A DNA stretch of 64,000 bases from positions 44,336 through 108,335 of the forward strand of contig WHVA01000398.1 of assembly GCA_015179125.1 (NCBI GenBank), given 5' to 3'. The position numbers and the translations under genes were made by a program. This DNA comes from Gautieria morchelliformis. Lineage: Eukaryota > Basidiomycota > Agaricomycetes > Gomphales > Gomphaceae. Below, piece by piece: positions 56,830-64,000 of the stretch. Positions within the stretch are counted from its first letter, which is position 1, and each line of letters begins with the position of its first letter. The notes under the pieces were generated by a model that was not told where the DNA came from, searched no databases, and saw nothing but the letters and a program-made list of their open reading frames with translations.

Positions 56830-59800
56830 AACCATACCCTGTCAGGGTACTGGGAAATCAACGGCACAAAGGCCCAGTGCCTACTAGACAGCGGGAGTGA
56901 AGGGGTATTACTATCCCCCGAATTCACCTGTGCCACAGGCATCAAGACCTTCGCCTTGGAACAGCCAATTTCCCTGAAATCAGTGTGCATTAGTAGTCGA
57001 TCAATGATCAACTACGGGATGAACATGACCATTAAATTTGGTCGTGAAACAATCGAAGAATACTACAACGCTATCCTAGGAACCCCATTCCTAAGGAAAC
57101 TAGGAGTAACCCTGGACTTTTCCAGTCCAGGGACAATCCATGTGGGGAACGAAACCATCCCCACAGGAAAAGTAAGCTTTGACGACAAAAAGTCATCAAA
57201 GGGAGGCATGGATCCAAAGGTGAGCAGAATCACCTTGGGGCCCACGCACACCCTGGCCAATTGAAGCCAGGAGGACAAGTCTCGCGACTTGTCCCCAACC
57301 TCTCCCTACATACGCAGGGAGAGATGCTGTCATCTCATGATGAAAGCGCTAGAAAAAAGAAAAAACCTTCTGAGCACCAGGGGTCCTAACAGATGCACAT
57401 GGCGCTTGATGGCTGCCCAAGCTATGACCATTGTCCTCATGGACGATGACATTTCTTGCGCAAGCGAGGAATGGATGGACAAGATCACCGACCTTGTCAG
57501 CGGTATCCCGTTAGAACTCCCTCCCTTATGGGAGGTGAACCACGAGATCAATCTTATTGATCCTGACAAACACATGAGGTATCGACTACCCAAGTGTCCT
57601 GAACACTTCCACAAGGAATTGTCCATAAAACTAGAATTATACACCACTGCGAAGTGGTGGATACCCGCAGTGGCCCATCAAGCTGTGCCAATGCTGTGTG
57701 TGCCAAAGAAAAACGGTACTCTACGTACCATCTTTGATCTGTGACAGCAGAACGAGAATACGGTGAAGGATGTGATACCCTTCCCGGACCAAGATGTCAT
57801 CAGGAGCGATGTCGCTCGCTGTAAATACAGGATGAAACTCGATATGTCAGAGGGATAAAAGCAGATATGTATCCGTCCTGAAGATGTCCCAAAGACAGCC
57901 TTTGCGATGATCCTTGGCACATTTAGGAGCCAAGTGATACAGATGGGGGATTGTAATGCCCCATCGACATTTCAACATCTTATGATGTCGATATTCCGCG
58001 ACTGCATAGGTCGCTTTGTCCATGTATACATGGACGACATATTTATATTCCTGCACTCGATACAAGAGCACGAGGAGCATCTCCGCATAGTCTTCAACAG
58101 ACTACGGAGTAGTCATCTCTTCTTAAGTAGAAAGAATGTTGATCTCTATTCAGAATGAATGGAGTTCCTTGGCCATATTATAGATGGCCAAGGAGTTCAC
58201 ACGGATCTGCGAATGGAGGAGGCCTCATACATTTAACGATGTACAGAGGTTCCTTGGCCTCATCCAATACCTGGCACATTACATGCCAGATGTCAGTGCA
58301 TACACCATCCCATTATCGGGATGCGTGTGCAAAAACCGTCCATTTGAATGGACACCCTTGCTGGACAAATGCTTCCAGAGCATAAGAGCATTAGCCTGCA
58401 AGGCCCTGATCCTGCATCCAATCGACACACAGAATGTGGACCCGATATGGGTCATCACTGATGGTTCGAAGTCTGGTGTCGGAGCTGTCTATGGCCAAGG
58501 ACCAGATTGGAAAACTGTCTGCCAGCTGGCTTCTTGTCAAAGAAGTTCAGTGTTGCTCAGCAACACTACAGGACACACGAGCATGCAACCATCACTGTTC
58601 TTGAAGCTCTCATGAAATGGTAGGACAAACTCCTAGGGTGAAAGTTCACCCTAGTCATGGACCACAAGGGTCTCGAATACTTCGAGACCCAGAAGAACCT
58701 GTCAGACAGACAGGTTCGGTGGTGGGAGTTTCTATCCCGCTTCAATTACAACACCGGCCATGTTGACGGCGTTGAGAACAAAGTAGTGGACTGCGTATCC
58801 TGCTACAATGAAAGCGACACAGGTGATGACAATCACCTGGAACATGTCTTTGTCAACGCAGATGCACAACTAGACCTGGACGGTGAGCTAATGCCCACTG
58901 ACTGATCCATGGAGCTGCATACAGCAGCTATGAGGTGATCGACTCACCTCGCAGAGAAAACTGAACCGTGAACAATAGAAGCCATGGTCATGAACGAAGG
59001 CTCCGCCAAGGAGCCTCGCCACGATGCATCATTGTCAAACAACAATGACGACGACATCCGTGTCATTGCGGCAGGCAATGACGGAGCCTCCCTACGCGTA
59101 AGGGTCGAAGAGAACATAGACCTGCCAAAGGTCCTATGCAATGCTTACCATAAGGAACCCATGTTCGCAAAGATCATGGAGAACCCAGATGCGCACCCAA
59201 TATTTGGCATCTAGGGTGGGCTAATTTGGACAAAAAATCAGCTCAAGAGGGATGTCATAGCCATCCCCTGGAATGTATTTCAAAGGGAAGGAGGCTGATC
59301 GAAATCATAATTGATAATGCCCACCAGATGATTGGCCACTACAGTCAACTGAAAACTTCGAACTACGTTCTAAGAACATACTGGTGGCACAGTATGGCCT
59401 CAGACATCGAGGCATTCTGCACTTCATGTGCGAAGTGTCAGACCACCAAGACAGGCACGCAGCGGCCCGCCGGACTGCTACATAGCCTTCCCATACCCGA
59501 TAGACCATGGCAATCTATCGGAATCGATTTCATGGGCCCACTACCCAAATCAAATGACTGTGATTACCTCATGGTAATCATAGATAGACTCAGGTCTCAC
59601 ATACATCTCATCCTGACAACGACAAGCGTGATGGCCAAAGGAATAGCCTGGCTATTCCTAAAAGAGGTTGTAAGACTCCATGGAGTGCCAGACACCATAG
59701 TCTTGGATCAAGACTCAAAGTTCACGTCCATATTCTGGCGTGAGCTTCAACGGCTCATGGTGATGAAACTCCTCATGTCCCCCATGTTCCATCCCCAAAC

Positions 59801-60605
59801 AGATGGCGCAACTGAATGGGCAAACTGTTGGATAGGCCAGATCCTTCGATCAGTTGTCAAGGACAACCAAAAGGACTGGGCCAGCAAGTGCCCAATGGTC
59901 TAGGTTGCCCTAAACAGCAATGTCAGCTTGAAAACAGGGTTTGCACCCTTCGAGCTGAGCCACAGATATATGCCACAGATCGACCTACCGATGGCTACGG
60001 ACACTCCCTTCAAAGGAGTGACGCGACTCACACATCAGGCTCAAGGGAACCTGATGGCAGCCCACGATGCAATTATAGAGCATCACGTGATGCAAATGTT
60101 TCATGCAAATAAGAAATGTCACGAAGGGGACATATATGCGGTGGGAGACTGCGTGTATCTGTCAACCCAGAACCTGACCCTGCCAAAAGGAAGGGCCAGG
60201 AAACTAGTACCATGATATATTGGGCCATATTGTGTGAATGAAGCCCATAATGAGACCTTGACGGTAACCCTCGAATTACTGGAGGAATTGAAAAATCGAT
60301 GCATCGCGCTGACATTCCATACCAGCCTCATATGATGGTATGAAGCGAATAACGACGATCTGTTCCCTCACCGAGAGGCAAAGCCATTTTATGACTTTGG
60401 AGGAAATGATGAGGAAGAGTGGCTTGTCAATGAGATCTTATCCCACCGATGGATAAACTCGAAGGACCTAGAGTTCCAAATCAGGTGGACTCTAGGAGAC
60501 GTGACATGGGAGCCCATGTCATCGTGTAAGGACCTCGAAGCCCTAGATAGTTATCTAGAACTTCATGGCATGGCCAAGCCTCACAACTTGCCTAAACAGC
60601 ATTAG
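56830..60605 (+). pseudogene. gypsy pol: protease, RT, RNase H, integrase, chromodomain
   Basis: Protease has CLLDSGSEG near 56880 and NAILGTPFLRKLGV near 57070. RT (57440-58160) has VPKKNGTLRTIFDL, CNAPSTFQHLMM and the catalytic VYMDDIFIF near 58025. RNase H (58330-58800) has FEWTPLLDKCFQSIRAL, WVITDGSKSGVGAVYG and VMDHKGLEYF. Integrase (59230-59900) has an HHCC finger (HQMIGHYSQLKT...CTSCAKCQ), the first Asp in IGIDFMGPLP, the second in VLDQDSKFTS and the Glu in HPQTDGATEW. The chromodomain (60415-60575) reads EEWLVNEILSHRWINSKDLE, FQIRWTLGDVTWEP. Stops include TGA at 57742 and 58156 (CGA expected), TAA at 57856, and others near 58610 and 59213. Catalytic residues are largely conserved. Confidence 0.85.
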
Positions 60606-60629
60606 GTCACGTCGGTCAGGTGTGATCAT

Positions 60630-62143
60630 GTGATGCGCCAGCCACGGCACCATAAATCTTTGTCTCAGATCTCTCCAAAGGCACTTTGCTCCTTGAGAAG
60701 GAACCACCACCATCTTCTAATGAAGATGGATGGCATCAAAGAACCCATGGATGCTGACTCATCAACATCCATGCCATGGCCAGTGGCTCTAAAAAAGGGA
60801 GCCGCTGCAATCTTTTCGAAGAAGTTGGCTCCCAAGAATTGGGAGATAGCGTCATGGAACGACGGTCTCACAATTATCCATTCGGATAAGTGTGACTGTT
60901 GCAAGTCATATGCAACACAATTAGTGGAGTTGTCAAACTCCGGTAAGATAAGAATCGTAGACGATGCTATCGCCAACGCAGTCGAAGATGCCTGGCCTTG
61001 GATCACCAAGGGGGCCAGGCAAATGGCACTCGAGGACTCTCAGTCAGAGATCGAGCGCCTCCAGTGTGACCTGGTGGCTGAGCATGAGTGAGGAGCACAC
61101 CGGGACAACAAGATCCACGAGTTGAAGCAGCAACTCGAAGGAACCAGGTGAACACGCCCTGCCCTGTCACGGCCAAAGGCTCAGCCTGTGGCCAGCCCAT
61201 CATCCGGCCCAATGGCTCCACTACCATTGCACGGCAAAGAGGCGATGCTGCCCCAAGCACCAGCCCCAGGGGCCACACCCCTCCCGACAGGCTCGGCTCT
61301 TGCAAGCCAGATAATGGAGCCCCGGGTGGCACCCACCAAGGATGCCCACGCGTTGTCCAGGACGGCGATGGTCACGTCCCTGTCAACAGCACCGGCTCTG
61401 TTCAAGTCAGCGCAGGCTGACATCCTGGATGGATGGCTGAGTGGTACCATGTCTGCCTGATAACTGAGCTGAAGTTTCAAGATCTCCTTGCGCGCACCAA
61501 GGACACCCCGGTTGACCAGCACATGCTGGAAATGAACAGGGCATTCTGGCACCTCCGAGAGGAGGGACCCCATAAGCCCCGCCAGAATTATATAAACATT
61601 CTGGACGGTATGCCTGACAACATAGTCACGGTGCTCAACGGCTGGCGATCAAATGCCAAGGATGTCCCTCCTGCCATCTGCAATGACGTGGAAGGTGGAC
61701 TAAACACAACAGGTATCGACATCTGGATGTGGATAAGGATCCTGGCTCCCAAAGCCAAGCCACGATCCCCCCTCAAGTCATGTTTAAGTGACTTGTTTGG
61801 TATGCCGCACCAATGGCAGGAGCTCGTGAACAATATCACGATCCATCCTCCCATGGTGCACACCCTGCAGGCTTTGGTCATAGGGATGTTCCCAGTCAGA
61901 AACAGACTCACACATGAGATCCCACTGAAGGAACTCGCGTCATGGCTTGCTCTTCATGGTGGCGTGACTCAGGAACATATCTCTTGGATCAAGGGATACT
62001 TCCAACAACTTCGGGACAAAGAAGTTGTGAACACTGCTGTGTGCACAGGGCAGCAGCAACACAAACAGGGACAGAAACTATCCCAGTGCACCTGTGAGTG
62101 CCTCGGAGCAGCTTGCGTCCTGACCCCCGGCTCCGCAACCTGA
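60630..62143 (+). pseudogene. Extra coding-like region downstream of gypsy pol
   Basis: Two open stretches lie between chromodomain and 3' LTR. The first (60630-61091) has WPVALKKGAAAIFSKKLAPK, CDCCKSYATQLVELSNSGK and a coiled-coil-like end. The second (61433-62143) has FHxLREEGPHK-like FWHLREEGPHKPRQNY, MPDNIVTVLNGWRSNAKDVP, LSDLFGMPHQWQEL and LKELASWLALHGGVTQEHI. The stretch between them (61092-61432) is Pro/Ala-rich and interrupted. I do not recognise the product. Its place corresponds to that of env or other third genes in some gypsy elements, but no signal peptide or membrane segment is evident. The preserved coding character suggests a real, now decayed, gene. Confidence 0.55.
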
Positions 62144-62342
62144 TCCGGCTGTGGATGCCACCTTCATCCAGGAGATGGGGATCAACCCATCTCTTGAAAC
62201 GGGCCCATATCAGCCCCAAGCTGGACCCGGCCCAGGCCGGCTCCATACATAGATGTCCCAATGGACGGCTCGCCCACTGCCGAGGAAAAGGACCTCGACG
62301 CAGAGATCTATGGGGATTAGAGTAACCTATAGTGGGGGAGGG

Positions 62343-62575
62343 TGTAAATACGCATATTTACCTGTATTGCCTTGGGGCAATACATAATACTTGGTAGCTT
62401 ACATAGTCCCAGTGGGTCCTCATGGACTCACTGTATAGTTCTTGCATGGGAACCCTCTGGGATTCCCCAGCTTAACCTTACTTGTAACTGTCACTACGTC
62501 ATACTAGAATCACCACAAATTGGTTGAGTTCTGTTACCTTGTGATAACACAAGTGCTAAGCCACATCTCTTACAT
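62343..62575 (+). repeat. Probable gypsy 3' LTR, start
   Basis: After the polypurine tract the sequence begins TGTAAATACGCATATTTACC, which folds back on itself (GGTGTAAATA with TATTTACC), followed by a perfect 9-bp hairpin (TGTATTGCC, GGCAATACA; about 62362-62383). The right end is not defined because copia coding sequence starts by about 62576 and no 5' LTR is available. Confidence 0.55.
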
Positions 62576-64000
62576 GTGGCCATTGGCAGGGAAACAGAAC
62601 CGAGGCCAGCAGACGTCAATAACATCACTGTGGCCGAGCAGCAGGGAATTGCCGGGTGGAGGAAGAAGGACAAGAAAGCCAGAAAGGAAATTTGCCTCAG
62701 GGTTGCCGATGAACAATTAGTCTATATTAATCAAACAATGTCTGCATTTGCGGTATGGACTAGCCTACAAGCAATATTCAAGTCTAAAGGAGCTGTGGGA
62801 ATCATGAATCTCTGATGAGACTTCTGTAGGATGCTTGCCGAGGACGGCGCCAACATGGAGGAACACATATGAAAGCTCTGTGGCATTCAACAGGAACTGA
62901 ACTTGGGGGGGCATTACATCAGCAACACTGAGTTCTCGAACACGCTATTTACATCATTGCCAGACTCCTGGTCAGCATTCATCACAGCAGTTAACGCCGG
63001 TGGGGCTGGGACAATGGCTGATATATTAATAGCAGATGAGGATTGCACTCGGAAAGCAGGGTCATCCAGGCAGACGGCACTTAAGGCACAACAATGTCAT
63101 AGACCCAGGAAGGATGACTCAAGGGCAACAAAGGGCAAATGCTGGAACTGCAGCAAGAAAGGCCATTACATGAAGGACTGTTGGGCAAAGGGTGGTGGCA
63201 AAGATGGCCAGGCACCAAAGTGGTTCAACCCCAAGGAGACAGTGAAACAAGCAGAGGAAAAACACTTTGCATTTGTATCTAATGAACTAGCATACAGTGC
63301 TATTTCTGCATCTGACTGGCTAGCTGACTCAGCAGCAACAACACATATAGCTTGAAGTCAAAATAACTTCACTAGCTATGCCAAGGAGCCATTGGAAATC
63401 AAGGTGATTTCACCCGGTGCCATACTCCACATGCGGGGTTGAGGCACAGTATATATGGAATTTAAGATTGGAACCAAGACAAACACAATTGAATTACGTG
63501 AGGTCAAGCATGTGCCAGACACCCTGAATAATCTTATCAGCATTGAGCGTTTAACTGATAAGGGTAATATGGTGACTTTCACAGGCACCAGTGTCGAATT
63601 CAAAACGCAAGCCAGAGTTATCTTTGTCCAGGGACAGAAGTGCAGGCGGCTGTTCTGCATGAAGGCATGGGCCACTCGATCAGTCAAGGCATGAGATTTT
63701 GCTGCAGTGGCAAAAGGCCGGCCATGGGACAAATGGCACAGGATACTCGGTCACATCAATATGGAATCTATTAAAATGCTAAAGAACAATGATCTAGTTA
63801 CTGGACTCGAAATCGATGAGTCAAAGGAGCCAAGTCAATGAAATGCATGCATACAAGGCAAACAGCACGTGGAGCCATTCCCCAAAAGAACCGAGGATGC
63901 TGTCGATCAGGTCCGTGATCTAACAGTATCCGATGTATGGGGGCCTGCCCAGACCAAGGGACCGTCACGTGAAAGGTACTTCTATTCTTTCATGGATATC
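62576..64000 (+). mobile_element. Ty1/copia retrotransposon C fragment, runs off window
   Basis: This third copia element lacks the start of gag and its 5' LTR. It contains gag, protease, GAG-pre-integrase and the start of the integrase core, where the window ends. It is not the same family as copia B: the protease motif is DSAATTH rather than DSAASSH. Confidence 0.85.
62576..64000 (+). pseudogene. copia C gag-protease-integrase remnant
   Basis: Gag: GWRKKDKKARKEICLRVADE, FAVWTSLQAIFKSKGAVGIM; after a TGA (62813) MLAEDGANMEEHI and SNTLFTSLPDSWSAFITAVN. CCHC knuckle: CWNCSKKGHYMKDC near 63140. Protease: DWLADSAATTHIA near 63320. Then LREVKHVPDTLNNLISIERL, a GAG-pre-integrase block (LGHINMESIKMLKNNDLVTG, CIQGKQHVEPFPKR) and the first integrase block (LTVSDVWGPAQTKGPSRERY). 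In-frame TGA codons at 62813, 63353 and near 62869, 63440 and 63692 stand where Arg is expected or plausible; another near 63839 replaces a Cys. The density of TGA is the highest in the window. Confidence 0.82.

Larger units (their letters stand above)
54593..62575 (+). mobile_element. Ty3/gypsy chromovirus, decayed, no 5' LTR seen
   Basis: The order is gag, protease, RT, RNase H, integrase, chromodomain: this is Ty3/gypsy, and the chromodomain places it among chromoviruses. Solo LTR B interrupts gag. The 3' LTR appears to begin at 62343 after a polypurine tract (GTGGGGGAGGG). Stops and frameshifts occur in every domain. An additional coding-like region of about 1.5 kb sits between the chromodomain and the 3' LTR. 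Confidence 0.85.

Overview
The window is eukaryotic and almost certainly comes from a filamentous basidiomycete (Agaricomycetes). The reasons are the many 50-60 bp GT-AG introns, a NACHT-WD40 (NWD) receptor, a Plavaka-type transposon with a DUF6532 companion gene, an RBR ubiquitin ligase, a large P-loop GTPase/vWA gene, a FunK1-like kinase remnant, and the mix of Tad/I-like LINEs with Ty1/copia and Ty3/gypsy elements. The genus cannot be read from the sequence. It is a repeat-rich, heavily decayed region. All family names are my recognition of motifs, not database hits.

Layout. 0.25-2.7 kb: 3' part of a copia pol on the minus strand. 4.7-11.3 kb: a complete but decayed LINE (copy 1) with a 13-bp target-site duplication, split by a solo LTR. 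11.7-15.1 kb: a second, 3'-truncated LINE of the same family, fused directly to 15.1-19.1 kb, a degenerate C2-NACHT-WD40 receptor gene. 19.5-22.2 kb: the 5' half of a second copia element. 22.7-46.4 kb: one host gene (helical N-terminus, beta-rich region, VLIG/GBP-like GTPase, Cys/His-rich region, vWA) stretched to almost 24 kb by three insertions: a 2.6-kb TIR element in an intron that carries transcription-factor gene pieces, a 7-kb LINE (copy 3, itself holding a solo LTR) in another intron, and a 6.6-kb Plavaka-type transposon in an exon. 46.6-48.9 kb: an RBR E3 ligase gene with a protease-like N-terminal domain. 49.7-50.2 kb: a noncoding repeat cluster. 51.8-52.9 kb: a FunK1-like remnant. 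54.6-62.6 kb: a decayed gypsy chromovirus holding another solo LTR and an extra open region downstream of pol. 62.6-64.0 kb: a third copia fragment running off the window.

The insertions can be ordered. Solo LTRs sit inside LINE copy 1, LINE copy 3 and the gypsy gag, each flanked by a perfect 5-bp duplication, and removing each one restores the reading frame around it. The best-preserved unit is the Plavaka-type transposon: its spliced transposase reads open for about 900 codons and it shares a short intergenic region, holding a perfect 16-bp inverted repeat, with a divergently transcribed DUF6532-like gene. Elsewhere premature stops are common. Many are TGA where a CGA arginine codon is expected, which suggests C-to-T change at CpG. 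Scattered single-base frameshifts could also be assembly errors.
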